From: Geodermatophilus sp. DSM 44513
GTDB taxonomy: Bacteria; Actinomycetota; Actinomycetes; Mycobacteriales; Geodermatophilaceae
NCBI RefSeq assembly: GCF_032460525.1
Contig: NZ_CP135963.1
Span: 3,162,001 to 3,226,000 of the forward strand
DNA: 64,000 nt
Direction of reading: 5' to 3'
Positions 27,301 through 35,920 of this stretch are shown one piece after another. Within the stretch, counting starts at the first letter, position 1. Each line of letters starts with the position of its first letter. The translations under genes were made by a program, and so were the position numbers. The notes under the pieces are model-generated. The model was not told the DNA's origin, did no database searches, and saw nothing but the letters and a program-made list of their open reading frames with translations.

Positions 27301-28930
27301 GCTGCCGGTCGGGGTCCCGGAGGTCTTCACCGAGCCGGTGCCCGACCCGCTCGGCGACCTGGTCGGCCGCTACGCCCGCACGCACGGCCCCTTCCAGCCC
27401 GCCGAGGTGGCCCAGCGGCTGGGCCTGGGCGTCGCCGTGGTGACCGCGACGCTGCAGCGGCTGGTCGGCACCGGCCGGCTGGTCACCGGCGAGTTCCGCC
27501 CCGGCGGCAGCGGCCAGGAGTGGTGCGACGCCGACGTGCTGCGCTCGGTCCGCCGGCGCAGTCTGGCCCGGCTGCGCCAGGAGGTCGAGCCGGTCCCGAT
27601 CGGCACGCTGGCGCGGTTCACCCCGTCCTGGCAGTCGGTGGGCAGCCGGATGCGCGGCCCGGACGGCGTCCTGGCCGTCGTCGAGCAGCTGGCCGGCGCC
27701 CTCGTGCCGGCCAGCGCGCTGGAGTCGCTGGTGCTGCCGGCCCGGGTCCGCGACTACTCCCCGGCCATGCTCGACGAGCTGACCAGCGCCGGTGAGGTGC
27801 TGTGGGCCGGCGCCGGCGGGCTGCCCGGCGGCGACGGCTGGGTCAGCCTCGTGCCGGCCGACCTCGCCCCCCTGCTGCTGCCCGAGGCGCTCGAGATGCC
27901 CGAGGCGGGGCACACCGTGCTCGACCACCTGGCCGGCGGGCAGGCGCTCTTCTTCCGCGGCCTGGCCGACCTGACCGGCGCCACCGACGACGCCGCCCTG
28001 GCCGACCTCGTGTGGGACCTCGTGTGGGCCGGCGTGCTCACCAACGACACGCTGGCCCCGCTGCGCACGAAGCTGTCCGGGAGCGGCGGCACGCACAAGC
28101 GTCAACCCACCGCCCCCCGGGCCCGGCTGGACCGCAGCCGCTACGGCCGCACGCGGCTGGGACGCCCGGCGATGCCGACCCGCGGCGGCCCGCCGACGAT
28201 GGCCGGCCGCTGGTCCCGGTTGCCCGACCGGGAGGCCAACGCCACCAAGCGGACGACGGCCCGCGCGGAGGCCCTGCTGGAGCGGCACGGCGTGCTGACG
28301 CGCGGCGCGGTCGTCGCGGAGCAGGTCACCGGCGGGTTCTCCGCGGTCTACCCGGTGCTGCGGGCCTTCGAGGAGAACGGCCGGGCCCGCCGCGGCTACT
28401 TCGTGGAGACCCTCGGCGCCGCCCAGTTCGGCACACCGGGGTCGGTCGACCGGCTGCGCGGCTTCGCCGCCCCCGACCGGGTGCCCGGCGGCGCGGTCGT
28501 GCTCGCCGCGACCGACCCGGCCAACGTCTACGGCGCGGCCCTCGCCTGGCCCGAGCGCCCGGGCACGTCGGCGGAGGCGGGCGGGGAGCCGGGCGGGGCG
28601 GTCGACGTCGGCGAGGGCACCGGCGGCGGACGGCGCCCCAGCGGGCACCGCGCCGGGCGGAAGGCCGGTGCGCTGGTCGTGCTGGTCGACGGCGAGCTGG
28701 TGCTCTACGTCGAGCGCGGCGGCAAGACGCTGCTGTCCTGGACGGAGGACGAGACCGCACTCAAGGAGGCCGCCACGGCGCTGTCCGGCGCGGTCGCCGC
28801 GGGCGCGCTGGGCCGGATGGTGGTGCAGAAGGCCGACGGCGCCTCGGTGCACGAGTCGACCCCGCTGTCCGGTGCGCTGCAGGCGGCCGGGTTCGCCGCC
28901 ACCCCCCGCGGGCTGCGGCTGCGGGGCTGA
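24323..28930 (+). CDS. lhr: Lhr-type large DEAD/H helicase
   Basis: A 1535-residue superfamily 2 helicase that unwinds DNA-RNA and DNA duplexes in repair. Walker A APTGSGKT 43-50, DEVH box 167-170, motif III LSAT, then the second RecA domain (ATSSLELGIDMGAVDLVVQVESP) with motif VI QRVGRAGH. The middle and C-terminal parts carry the winged-helix and Lhr-CTD modules; the full length is standard for actinobacterial Lhr. GTG at 24323 is chosen because GACACT lies 7 nt upstream (leaderless pattern) and the protein then starts VPALDRFSAPTRAWF. nei2 nearby repeats the lhr-nei pairing of mycobacteria. Confidence 0.95.
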   Translation: MPALDRFSAPTRAWFTGAFAEPTPAQEGAWQAISGGGHALVVAPTGSGKTLAAFLWSLDRLASSPAPDDEMARCRVLYVSPLKALAVDVERNLRAPLAGIGQAAARLGLPRPEIQVGTRSGDTPAEERRAFARRPTDILITTPESLFLLMTSAAREALRGVETVIVDEVHAVAATKRGAHLAVTLDRLDELLDRPAQRIGLSATVRPIEEVATFLAGGRPVEVVAPGSTKQWDLSVVVPVEDMGTLGQPTGELDGSAAGDQPRTSIWPAVEERVLDLVQAHRSTIVFANSRRLAERLTSRLNELAYERATGEPVPPGTNAAALMAQAGSGGGVPEGVQPVAAAHHGSVSREQRAVVEEALKSGRLPAVVATSSLELGIDMGAVDLVVQVESPPTVASGLQRVGRAGHQVGAVSRGVLFPKYRGDLVQCALVAERMKAGAIESIRYLRNPLDVLAQQVVAVVSERPRTVDEVAALVRRSAAFTSLPDSALHAVLDMLAGRYPSDAFAELRPRLTWDRVTDTLTARGGAQRLAVTSGGTIPDRGLFGVFLVGGDDARGGRRVGELDEEMVYESRVGDVFLLGSSSWRIEEITHDRVLVSPAPGQPGKMPYWHGDAPGRPLELGRALGAFLREVGTATPAAGLDRARAAGLDEWGAANLLAYLAEQKAATGHLPDDRTLLVERFRDELGDWRLVVHSPFGAQVNAPWALVLAARLRERYGVDVASMHSDDGIVLRLPDTTGETPEADLAVLDPDDVEREVTTEVGSSALFASRFRECAARALLLPRRDPRRRTPLWQQRQRAAQLLSVASEFAGFPITLEAAREVLQDVYDVPGLVELMRDVRSRRVRVVDVQTQAASPFAQSLLFGYVGQFLYEGDAPLAERRAQALALDTGLLAELLGRSELRELLDAEALTEVERELQRLPAERHPRDVDTAADLLRLVGDLTPTEAAARGVPQAWLDELVAARRALVVRIAGEERHVAIEDAGRLRDALGTALPVGVPEVFTEPVPDPLGDLVGRYARTHGPFQPAEVAQRLGLGVAVVTATLQRLVGTGRLVTGEFRPGGSGQEWCDADVLRSVRRRSLARLRQEVEPVPIGTLARFTPSWQSVGSRMRGPDGVLAVVEQLAGALVPASALESLVLPARVRDYSPAMLDELTSAGEVLWAGAGGLPGGDGWVSLVPADLAPLLLPEALEMPEAGHTVLDHLAGGQALFFRGLADLTGATDDAALADLVWDLVWAGVLTNDTLAPLRTKLSGSGGTHKRQPTAPRARLDRSRYGRTRLGRPAMPTRGGPPTMAGRWSRLPDREANATKRTTARAEALLERHGVLTRGAVVAEQVTGGFSAVYPVLRAFEENGRARRGYFVETLGAAQFGTPGSVDRLRGFAAPDRVPGGAVVLAATDPANVYGAALAWPERPGTSAEAGGEPGGAVDVGEGTGGGRRPSGHRAGRKAGALVVLVDGELVLYVERGGKTLLSWTEDETALKEAATALSGAVAAGALGRMVVQKADGASVHESTPLSGALQAAGFAATPRGLRLRG

Positions 28931-28985
28931 GCGCCCGGGCCGGGTGCGCCGCCGTCTCCCACGGTGCCCGGAGCGGGCCGGCGCG

Positions 28986-29582
28986 TCAGCGTCCGCGCGG
29001 GTGCAACCACCGGCGGAACAGCCGGGAGAGCGCCGGCATGACGACGTAGCCGAGCAGCACCACGACGACGACGGCGGACAGCAGCAGCCGGGCGACCAGC
29101 GGCCACCCCGACACGTGCGGCGCGACCAGGAGCTGGAAGGCCAGCGTGATGGCGAAGACGCCGGCCACGGTGAGCACCGTGAACCGCCAGCGGGGTCCGG
29201 GCCGGGAGGGCGTCAGTGCGGTGAAGAAGCTGTCCAGGCCGGCCACGTGGGCGTAGTCGACGCGGTCGGTGAGGTCCTCCCCGCGCCGCAGGGCCGCCTG
29301 CCGCTCGGCCGAGCGCTCCCAGCGGGCCAGCGACTCACCGTCGGCGAAGCGGTAGACCAGGTGGTAGCGGGTCGACCCCGGGCCGGGACGCAGCAGGCTG
29401 GCACCCAGGTTGCCCCGGAACCGGGCGGCCAGGTCCAGCACCTCGGCCGCCCACCGCTCGAAGGCCTCCTGCCGGTCGGCACGCACGTCGCGCGCGACGG
29501 TGACCGTGACCGGCTCGGCGGCGGCGGCGACCGCGTCGGGGGTGGTGGCGTGGGAGCTCGTCGATCGGTTCCGTCGCTGCAC
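28986..29582 (-). CDS. ABM-domain membrane protein
   Basis: About 198 residues. Residues 25-125 match an antibiotic-biosynthesis-monooxygenase-like (dimeric alpha-beta barrel) domain (VTVARDVRADRQEAFERW, then YHLVYRFADGESLARWERS). Two transmembrane helices follow (about 134-154 and 162-184) with an arginine-rich end. Proteins of this layout are common but uncharacterised, and no haem or flavin ligand is evident. The GTG start at 29582 is the only useful one before the frame runs into nei2 antisense sequence. It lies between lhr and nei2 on the opposite strand. Confidence 0.75.
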   Translation of the reverse strand: MQRRNRSTSSHATTPDAVAAAAEPVTVTVARDVRADRQEAFERWAAEVLDLAARFRGNLGASLLRPGPGSTRYHLVYRFADGESLARWERSAERQAALRRGEDLTDRVDYAHVAGLDSFFTALTPSRPGPRWRFTVLTVAGVFAITLAFQLLVAPHVSGWPLVARLLLSAVVVVVLLGYVVMPALSRLFRRWLHPRGR

Positions 29583-29679
29583 GCAGGGCTCAGCACGGCG
29601 GCCCTCCCACCCGTTCCCACCGGCCGGGTGACCTGCGCCGCGTGCAGCGGTGCCGGTGCGGCCAGGGGACACTGGGCGC

Positions 29680-30534
29680 GTGCCCGAGGGAGACACCGTC
29701 TGGTTGGCGGCCAAGCGGATGGACACCGCCCTGAGCGGTGCCACGCTGCGCCGCGGGGAGCTGCGGGTACCCCAGTTGGCGGCCACCGACCTCGCCGGGC
29801 GCACCGTCTCCGCGGTGGTCCCCCGGGGCAAGCACATGCTCACCCGGTTCACCGACGGCTGGACGCTGCGCACCCACTACCGGATGGACGGCAGCTGGCA
29901 CATCTACCGGCCGGGCACCCGCTGGCACGGCGGCCCGGCCTTCAGCGTCCGCGCCGTCCTCGCCACCGACGACTGGGAGTGCGTCGGGTACCGGCTGCAC
30001 GACGTGGCGATGGTGCGCACCGAGTACGAGGACACCCTCGTCGGGCACCTCGGCCCCGACGTCCTCGGCCCCGACTGGGACTTCGAGGAGGCCGTGCGCC
30101 GGCTGCGCGCACACCCCGACGAGCAGGTCGGCGCGGCGGTCCTCGACCAGCGCAACCTGTGCGGGCCCGGCAACCTCTACAAGGTCGAGGGCCTGTTCGT
30201 GTGCGGCGTGCACCCGTGGATGCGGGTCGCCGACGTCGAGGACCTCCCTGGCCTGGTCGACCGGACCCGGGCGCTCATGCTGGCCAACCGGGACCGGCCC
30301 GAGCAGAGCACGACCGGTGACCTGCGCCGCGGCCGGGACCACTGGGTCTACGGCCGCAAGGACCGCCCGTGCTACCGCTGCGGCACGCGGATCCTGCGCG
30401 GCGACCAGGGCCCGGATCTGCAGGAGCGGATCACCTACTGGTGCCCGCGCTGCCAGGCCACCGACGCCCCGGTCGACCCCGCCGCCCGCACCGGCGAACC
30501 CGACCACCCACCGCCGCTGGCAAACGCCCACTGA
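29680..30534 (+). CDS. nei2: Fpg/Nei-family DNA glycosylase (Nei2-like)
   Basis: A 284-residue base-excision repair enzyme that removes oxidised bases and cuts the strand. After removal of the start residue, the N-terminal Pro2-Glu3 (VPEGDTVW) supplies the catalytic nucleophile. The helix-two-turn-helix region has DQRNLCGPGNLYKVEGLF. A zinc finger is formed by C231, C234, C255 and C258 (CYRC, then CPRC). GTG at 29680 lies 6 nt after GACACT, so probably leaderless. It sits near lhr as in mycobacteria. A structured repeat begins 4 nt after its stop. Confidence 0.93.
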   Translation: MPEGDTVWLAAKRMDTALSGATLRRGELRVPQLAATDLAGRTVSAVVPRGKHMLTRFTDGWTLRTHYRMDGSWHIYRPGTRWHGGPAFSVRAVLATDDWECVGYRLHDVAMVRTEYEDTLVGHLGPDVLGPDWDFEEAVRRLRAHPDEQVGAAVLDQRNLCGPGNLYKVEGLFVCGVHPWMRVADVEDLPGLVDRTRALMLANRDRPEQSTTGDLRRGRDHWVYGRKDRPCYRCGTRILRGDQGPDLQERITYWCPRCQATDAPVDPAARTGEPDHPPPLANAH

Positions 30535-30537
30535 ACA

Positions 30538-30605
30538 AGGACCTCCCTGCCCCCCACACCTCGCTCCGCTCGGCGCGGGCCCCTGCAGGGACGCCGCTCC
30601 AGCAC
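30538..30605 (+). repeat. Structured stop-proximal repeat, copy B (behind nei2)
   Basis: AGGA begins 3 nt after the nei2 TGA. Arm 1 CCTCCCTGC (30542-30550) and arm 2 GCAGGGACG (30585-30593) pair at eight of nine positions around a 34-nt loop with CCCCCAC, CTCGC, GCTCG and CGGGCCCCT. The conserved tail CCGCTCCAGCAC follows. Confidence 0.75.
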
Positions 30606-30640
30606 TGCTGGTCCCGGAGACGGCACCGGCCTCGCGCCGG

Positions 30641-30678
30641 GGTGCCCGACCTCGCGGTACGGGGCGAGGTCGGGCACC
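30641..30678. terminator. Bidirectional hairpin between nei2 and pspA
   Basis: A perfect 14-bp stem, GGTGCCCGACCTCG (30641-30654) with its complement at 30665-30678, and a 10-nt loop. It lies between two convergent genes, so it can end transcripts from both sides. Confidence 0.7.
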
Positions 30679-30718
30679 GCACCGCGAGGTCGGCGCGGGC
30701 AGAGCGAGAGGTCGTCCC

Positions 30719-31555
30719 TCAGGCGGGGTCGGGGCGCTCGACCGGCTGGGCGACGGGCTCACCCGCGGCGGACGTCGGCACCGACGACGTGCCCTCCTCC
30801 AGGGCCGGTGCCGCGGCCTGACCGGTGACCGCCGGCTGACCCATCGAGGCACGGATCTGGTCCAGCCGGGAGGAGCCGGCCACGTCGAGGGTGGCCTTCT
30901 CCACCTCGAGCATCCGACCCTCCACCGAGGACTGGGCCAGCTCCGCCTGCCCCAGCGCATTGGCGTAGCGGGCCTCGATCTTGTCGCGGACCTCGCCGAG
31001 GCTCGGCGTGTTCCCCGGCGCGGAGAGCTCGTTGACCTGCTTGATCGAGGCGGCCACGTGCTCCTGCATCTTGGCCTGCTCCAGCTGGCTCATCAGCTTG
31101 GTCCGCTCGGCCAACGTCGTCTGCAGCCGCATCCGGCTCTGCTCGACGGCACCCCGGGCCTGCTCGGCGGCCTGCAGCGCCTCGTCGTGGCTGCGCTTGA
31201 GGTCCTCCATGGCCTGCTCGGCGGCGACCAGCTGGGTGGCGAAGGCCTGCGCCGCGTTCTCGTACTCCGCTGCCTTGGCCGCGTCCCCGCCGGCGCGGGT
31301 CCGGTCGGCCAGGACGAGTGCCTGGCGGGCCGAGGCCTGCAGCTTCTCCACCTCGCCGAGCTGCCGGCTGAGCCGCATCTCCAGCTGCCGCTGGTTGCCC
31401 AGCACCGCGGCGGCCTGGTTGGCCAGCGCCTGGTGCCGCTGCTGCTCGGCCTCGATCGCCTGGGCGATCTGGATCTTCGGGTCGGCCTTCTCGTCGATCT
31501 TGGCGTTGGCGGAGGCCGTGAGGTACTTCCACATCTTCACGAACGGGTTGGGCAT
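30719..31555 (-). CDS. pspA: PspA/IM30 membrane-protecting protein
   Basis: A 278-residue, almost wholly helical protein that coats damaged inner membrane. It begins with an amphipathic helix ([19 protein letters not shown]), followed by a long coiled coil (30-215) rich in Ala, Glu, Gln and Arg. The C-terminal 50 residues are a Pro/Ala/Ser tail not found in enterobacterial PspA. ATG at 31555 has a strong AGGAGG 5 nt upstream. In mycobacteria its homologue is next to and controlled by ClgR; here the clgR-like gene is about 7 kb away. Confidence 0.92.
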   Translation of the reverse strand: MPNPFVKMWKYLTASANAKIDEKADPKIQIAQAIEAEQQRHQALANQAAAVLGNQRQLEMRLSRQLGEVEKLQASARQALVLADRTRAGGDAAKAAEYENAAQAFATQLVAAEQAMEDLKRSHDEALQAAEQARGAVEQSRMRLQTTLAERTKLMSQLEQAKMQEHVAASIKQVNELSAPGNTPSLGEVRDKIEARYANALGQAELAQSSVEGRMLEVEKATLDVAGSSRLDQIRASMGQPAVTGQAAAPALEEGTSSVPTSAAGEPVAQPVERPDPA

Positions 31556-31703
31556 CGGTCCTCCTGCGCAGGTAGCGGTCGTCCGCCAGGGCCAGCCGTC
31601 CGGCGCACCGCAGCGATCGAGAGTCCCCGTCATCGTCCCAGGTGTCCCGGTGGACCGGCCAGCGGCGAGGTGCGCAGTCACCCGCCTCGCTAGGGTCGGG
31701 CGG

Positions 31704-32720
31704 GTGACCAGCGACCGCTCGGTGCTGAGCGTCCTCGGGGAACTCGTCGTCGACATGCTGCCCGACACCGCCGCCGGCGCCGGTCGGCACGGCACGGCAC
31801 CCCGCTACGTCGCCCGCCCCGGTGGCAACGCGCTCAACGTCGCGGTCGCCGCCGGGCGGCTGGGCGTCCCGGTGCGGCTGCTGGCGAGGCTGGGCACCGG
31901 GCCGCTCGCGGTCGGGCTGCGCCGGCACGTGGAGCTGGCCGGCGTGGACCTCGCCGGGCTGGTGGCGGCCGGCGAGCCGGTCAGCCTGGCAGTGGTGGGC
32001 CTGGGCCCCGACGGCTCGCCGGACTACGGCTTCCACGTGCAGGGGGCCGCCGACTGGCAGTGGAGCGACGAGGAGCTCGCCGCCGTCCTGCCGCAGGAGA
32101 CGGCGATCCTGCACGTGGGCTCCATCTCCAGCTGGACGCCGCCGGGCTGCGAGGCCATCGCCCGCCTCGTGGAGCAGGTGGCCGCGGACGGCCGGGCGCT
32201 GGTGAGCGTCGACCCGAACATCCGGCCGATGCTGGCCGACGGCCCGGTCGGGACGGCGCTGGGGAACTCGCCGGCGTCGGTGCGCGCCCGCCTGGACCGG
32301 CTGCTGTCCCGCGCCGACGTGGTCAAGGTCAGCGCCGAGGACCTCGCCTGGCTGGAACCCGACGCCGCCGGGGACCTCGACGCGGCGGCACTGCGCTGGG
32401 CCGACCGCGGCGTGGCCCTCGTGCTGCTCACCGACGGCGCGGCGCCCCTGCGCATCGCCCGGCCTGGCCGGGAGCTGCTGCACCGGGCACCCCCGCGGGT
32501 GACGGTGGCCGACACCGTCGGCGCCGGTGACTCGCTGGCCGCGGGGCTGTTCGCCGGGCTGCTGGCGGCCGGCGTCACCACCCGGGCGGCCCTGGAGCAG
32601 CTGCCCGACGACGAGCTGCTGCCCGTCGTCGACGACGCCGCCCTGGTGGCCGCCCTGAACTGCACCCGCGAGGGCGCCGACCCGCCGACCCGCGAGGAGC
32701 TGGTCGCAGCCCGCCGGTGA
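31704..32720 (+). CDS. PfkB-family sugar kinase
   Basis: A 338-residue carbohydrate kinase of the ribokinase family. The N-terminal [16 protein letters not shown] block binds sugar. The C-terminal [12 protein letters not shown] holds the anion hole (GAGD) and catalytic Asp276. The substrate may be fructose or another ketose; sequence alone cannot say. GTG at 31704 lies 7 nt after TAGGGT, so it is leaderless. It is divergent from pspA and converges on the sugar importer operon, which suggests a role in sugar use. Confidence 0.9.
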   Translation: MTSDRSVLSVLGELVVDMLPDTAAGAGRHGTAPRYVARPGGNALNVAVAAGRLGVPVRLLARLGTGPLAVGLRRHVELAGVDLAGLVAAGEPVSLAVVGLGPDGSPDYGFHVQGAADWQWSDEELAAVLPQETAILHVGSISSWTPPGCEAIARLVEQVAADGRALVSVDPNIRPMLADGPVGTALGNSPASVRARLDRLLSRADVVKVSAEDLAWLEPDAAGDLDAAALRWADRGVALVLLTDGAAPLRIARPGRELLHRAPPRVTVADTVGAGDSLAAGLFAGLLAAGVTTRAALEQLPDDELLPVVDDAALVAALNCTREGADPPTREELVAARR

Positions 32721-32761
32721 ACGCGCCTGGGCGGCCGACACCGGGCGGCGGGGGCCGACAG

Positions 32762-32793
32762 CGGCGCCGGCAGCCGTCCGGCCGCCGGCGCCG
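32762..32793. terminator. Hairpin between the PfkB kinase and sugC
   Basis: A 10-bp perfect stem, CGGCGCCGGC (32762-32771) and GCCGGCGCCG (32784-32793), with a 12-nt loop. It lies between convergent genes, so it is a likely bidirectional terminator. Confidence 0.6.
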
Positions 32794-32805
32794 TACCGCG
32801 AGGGG

Positions 32806-34086
32806 CTAGGCGGCGCCGGCGCGGCTGGCCCCGCCGCCGCCGACGGTCGTCCCGTGCGCCTGCGCCTCCTGGACCTGCTCGACCCGGTCCTCGGTGGCCA
32901 TCTGGGTCAGCCGCGCCCCGGCCTCGGCGTCCCGGGTCAGGTTCTCACCGGTCTGCGGGTCGAAGACGTGCACCTTGCGGGCGTCCAGCCAGAACTCCGC
33001 CTCGCGGCCCTCCCGGATCCGGCTGGTCGCGTCGATGGACACGATGGCCTGGGTGCGCAGCTCCTCGGCGTCCAGTTCGCGGGACAGGTCGCGCAGCTGG
33101 TCGCGGATCGCGTCCGGCGCCTCGTAGGGGATGTAGGCGTACTGCGAGTCACCCAGCCACTCGGTGACGTCGACCCGCGCCCGGAACAGCGAGCCCAGCG
33201 GCCGCTTCGCCTCGTCGACCAGAGAGGCGTCCTCGAAGTACTCCGGCCGGATGCCGACCAGCATCAGGTCCCGGCCCCGCACCGCGGCGGCCCGGCGCTC
33301 GTCGAGCGTGATCGGCCCGAACGGCGTCTGCAGCCGGTCGCCGTCCAGCGACGCGGGCAGGAAGTTCATCGGCGGGGAGCCGATGAAGCCGGCGACGAAC
33401 AGGTTGACCGGCTGCTCGTAGAGCTCACGCGGCGAGGCGACCTGCTGGATCTTGCCCTTGCGCAGCACGCAGACCCGGTCGCCCAGGGTCATGGCCTCGG
33501 TCTGGTCGTGGGTGACGTAGACCGTGGTGATGCCCAGCCGGCGCTGCAACCGGGAGATCTCGGTGCGCATCTGTCCGCGCAGCTTGGCGTCGAGGTTGGA
33601 CAGCGGCTCGTCGAAGAGGAACGCCTCGGCCTGGCGCACGATGGCCCGGCCCATCGCCACGCGTTGGCGCTGGCCACCGGAGAGGTTGGCCGGCTTGCGC
33701 TCCAGGTGCTCCTTGAGCTCCAGGACGTCGGAGGCCTCGGTGACCCGGCGGCGCACCTCGTCGTCGGACATCTTGGCCAGCCGCAGCGGGAAGGCGATGT
33801 TCTCGTACACGGTCATGTGCGGGTAGAGCGCGTAGTTCTGGAAGACCATCGACAGGTTCCGGTCGCGCGGGGCGAGGTCGTTGACCCGCTTGCCGCCGAT
33901 CACCATGTCGCCGCTGGTGATGTCCTCCAGTCCGACGATCATCCGCAGCAGCGTCGACTTCCCGCAGCCGGACGGGCCGACGAGGATCATGAACTCCCCG
34001 TCGGCGATGTCCAGGCTGACATCGTTGACCGCCGGGTAGCCGTCGCCGTACTGCTTGACGATGTTGCGCATCTCGATCGAAGCCAT
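32806..34086 (-). CDS. sugC: Sugar ABC importer ATPase (MalK/SugC type)
   Basis: A 426-residue ATPase. Walker A GPSGCGKST 37-45, Q-loop FQNYALYPHM, signature LSGGQRQR, Walker B AFLFDEPLSNLD, then a MalK-type regulatory domain (YEQPVNLFVAGFIGSPPMNF onward, split by family blocks). It is about 30 residues longer than most MalK proteins, with a Gly/Ala-rich tail. It is the last gene of a four-gene operon. The set resembles mycobacterial LpqY-SugABC, which takes up trehalose. The symbol is by analogy; the substrate could be another oligosaccharide. Confidence 0.85.
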   Translation of the reverse strand: MASIEMRNIVKQYGDGYPAVNDVSLDIADGEFMILVGPSGCGKSTLLRMIVGLEDITSGDMVIGGKRVNDLAPRDRNLSMVFQNYALYPHMTVYENIAFPLRLAKMSDDEVRRRVTEASDVLELKEHLERKPANLSGGQRQRVAMGRAIVRQAEAFLFDEPLSNLDAKLRGQMRTEISRLQRRLGITTVYVTHDQTEAMTLGDRVCVLRKGKIQQVASPRELYEQPVNLFVAGFIGSPPMNFLPASLDGDRLQTPFGPITLDERRAAAVRGRDLMLVGIRPEYFEDASLVDEAKRPLGSLFRARVDVTEWLGDSQYAYIPYEAPDAIRDQLRDLSRELDAEELRTQAIVSIDATSRIREGREAEFWLDARKVHVFDPQTGENLTRDAEAGARLTQMATEDRVEQVQEAQAHGTTVGGGGASRAGAA

Positions 34087-34124
34087 GAGATCTCGTCCCT
34101 CGCTGAGGTGGGTGGGTACGGGGG

Positions 34125-34958
34125 TCAGCCCTTGACCGCGCCGTTGGTGAGACCGGCGACGATGCGCCGCTGGAAGAGCAGGACCAGGACCACGACCGGG
34201 ATGGTGACGATCACGGCGGCGGCCGCGGTGACGCCGGTCGGGTCCTCGAACTGCGACGCCCCGGAGAAGAGGCCGAGAGCGGCGGGGACCGGTCGCGCCG
34301 CCTCCGTCGAAGTGAGTGAGATGCCGTACAGGAAGTCGTTCCAGGCGATGAAGAACGCGATGATCGCCGTGGTGAACACCCCGGGTGCGGCCAACGGGAC
34401 GATGACCTTGCGGAACGCCTGCCAGCTGGTCGCGCCGTCGACCTGCGCGGCTTGCTCCATCTCCCAGGGGATCTCCCGGAAGAACGCCGACATCGTCCAG
34501 ATGGAGATCGGCAGCGTCAGCGACAGGTACGGGAGGATCAGCCCCGGCCAGGTGTCGTAGAGGCCGATCTGGCGCCACACGTTGAACAGCGGCGTGACGA
34601 TCGAGATGATCGGGAAGATGGCCACGGCCAGCGCGGTCGTGAGGATGAGGCGCTTGCCCGGGAAGTCGAGCCGTGCGATGGCGTAGGCGGCGAACATGGA
34701 CAGGATGGCCGCGATCGCGGTGGCGATCAGGACGATCCCGAAGGAGTTGCGCAGTGCCGGCAGGAACAGGCCGCTGGCACTACCGGTGAAGATGTCGCTG
34801 TAGTTCTGCCCGGTGACGTCCGTGGGCAGGAACCGGCCGTTGGCGAGGTCCGACGGGGCCTTGAGCGACAGCGACACGATCCAGGCGATGGGGAACAGGC
34901 AGTAGACGACGAGGACCGCCCCGCCGATGAGCCACCAGGTCTTCTCGCGTCGGGACAT
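34125..34958 (-). CDS. sugB: Sugar ABC importer permease (MalG/SugB type)
   Basis: A 277-residue inner-membrane permease with six hydrophobic helices. The EAA coupling loop is EMEQAAQVDGATSWQAFRKV near residues 175-195. Its ATG overlaps the stop of the first permease by one base (TGATG), so both are translated together. Substrate by analogy: trehalose or a related sugar. Confidence 0.88.
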   Translation of the reverse strand: MSRREKTWWLIGGAVLVVYCLFPIAWIVSLSLKAPSDLANGRFLPTDVTGQNYSDIFTGSASGLFLPALRNSFGIVLIATAIAAILSMFAAYAIARLDFPGKRLILTTALAVAIFPIISIVTPLFNVWRQIGLYDTWPGLILPYLSLTLPISIWTMSAFFREIPWEMEQAAQVDGATSWQAFRKVIVPLAAPGVFTTAIIAFFIAWNDFLYGISLTSTEAARPVPAALGLFSGASQFEDPTGVTAAAAVIVTIPVVVLVLLFQRRIVAGLTNGAVKG

Positions 34959-35920
34959 CACTTCTCCCCTCTGGCCTGTGACAGGTCGACCTTGAAGCCC
35001 TTGATGAAGCCCACCGCGATGACGACCACGGCGAGGAACAGCAGGACCGAGACCGCGGACCCCAGGCCGATCTCCAACCGGGCGATCGTCTGGCGGTAGG
35101 CCAGGAACGACACCGTCTCGGTGGCGTTGGCCCCGGCGGTCATGATGAAGACGGTGTCGAAGATGCGGAAGGCGTCCAGTGTCCGGAACAGCAGGGCGAC
35201 CATGATCGCCGCCTTCATGTTCGGGATGGTCACCCGCCACAGCCTCTGCCACCAGGTGGCCCCGTCGACCTTGGCCGCCTCCTGAAGCACCTCCGGCACC
35301 TGGGCCAGGCCGGCGAGGAGCAGCAGGGAGATGAATGGCGTGGTCTTCCAGATCTCGGCCAGGCAGATCACCAGCAGGGACGTCCAGGTGCCACCGAACC
35401 AGTCGGTGTCCGTGCCGACCCCCGGGATCCAGGCAAACCAGCTGTTGACGAAGCCCGTGTTGATGTCGAAGGCGAACTGCCAGGCGAGCGCGGAGACGAC
35501 CGTGATGACCGCGTAGGGGATCAGGATCGAGGCCCGGACGACCGGCCGGATGGAGCTCAGCGCCTTGGCCATCACCATGGCCAGGCCGAAGCCGAGGACC
35601 AGTTCGACCGCGACGGTCACCACCGTGATGAAGAAGGTGACGCCCAGGGCCTGCCACCACAGTGAGTCGCTGAGGATGACCACGTAGTTGGACAGCCCGG
35701 TGAAGGCCCGGTTCGTCGGGTCGGTGAGCCGGTAGGAGAACAGCGACTCGTAGACCGCCTGCAGGATCGGGTAGGCGGTCACCGCCAGCATCACGAAGAA
35801 GGCGGGGCCGGCCAGCAGCCAGCCGAGTCGCCGTTCCGAGCGGGACCGGTCGGTGATCTTGCCGTTCGGCGCTGACGCGGGTTGGGTCTTCTCCCGCGGC
35901 GGGAGGGTCGTGGTGCTCAC
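34958..35920 (-). CDS. sugA: Sugar ABC importer permease (MalF/SugA type)
   Basis: A 320-residue permease with six to seven hydrophobic helices after a charged 30-residue N-terminus. The coupling loop is EVLQEAAKVDGATWWQRLW near 215-235. The GTG start at 35920 overlaps the binding-protein stop by four bases (GTGA), and its stop overlaps sugB. It forms the heterodimeric channel with SugB. Confidence 0.88.
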   Translation of the reverse strand: MSTTTLPPREKTQPASAPNGKITDRSRSERRLGWLLAGPAFFVMLAVTAYPILQAVYESLFSYRLTDPTNRAFTGLSNYVVILSDSLWWQALGVTFFITVVTVAVELVLGFGLAMVMAKALSSIRPVVRASILIPYAVITVVSALAWQFAFDINTGFVNSWFAWIPGVGTDTDWFGGTWTSLLVICLAEIWKTTPFISLLLLAGLAQVPEVLQEAAKVDGATWWQRLWRVTIPNMKAAIMVALLFRTLDAFRIFDTVFIMTAGANATETVSFLAYRQTIARLEIGLGSAVSVLLFLAVVVIAVGFIKGFKVDLSQARGEK

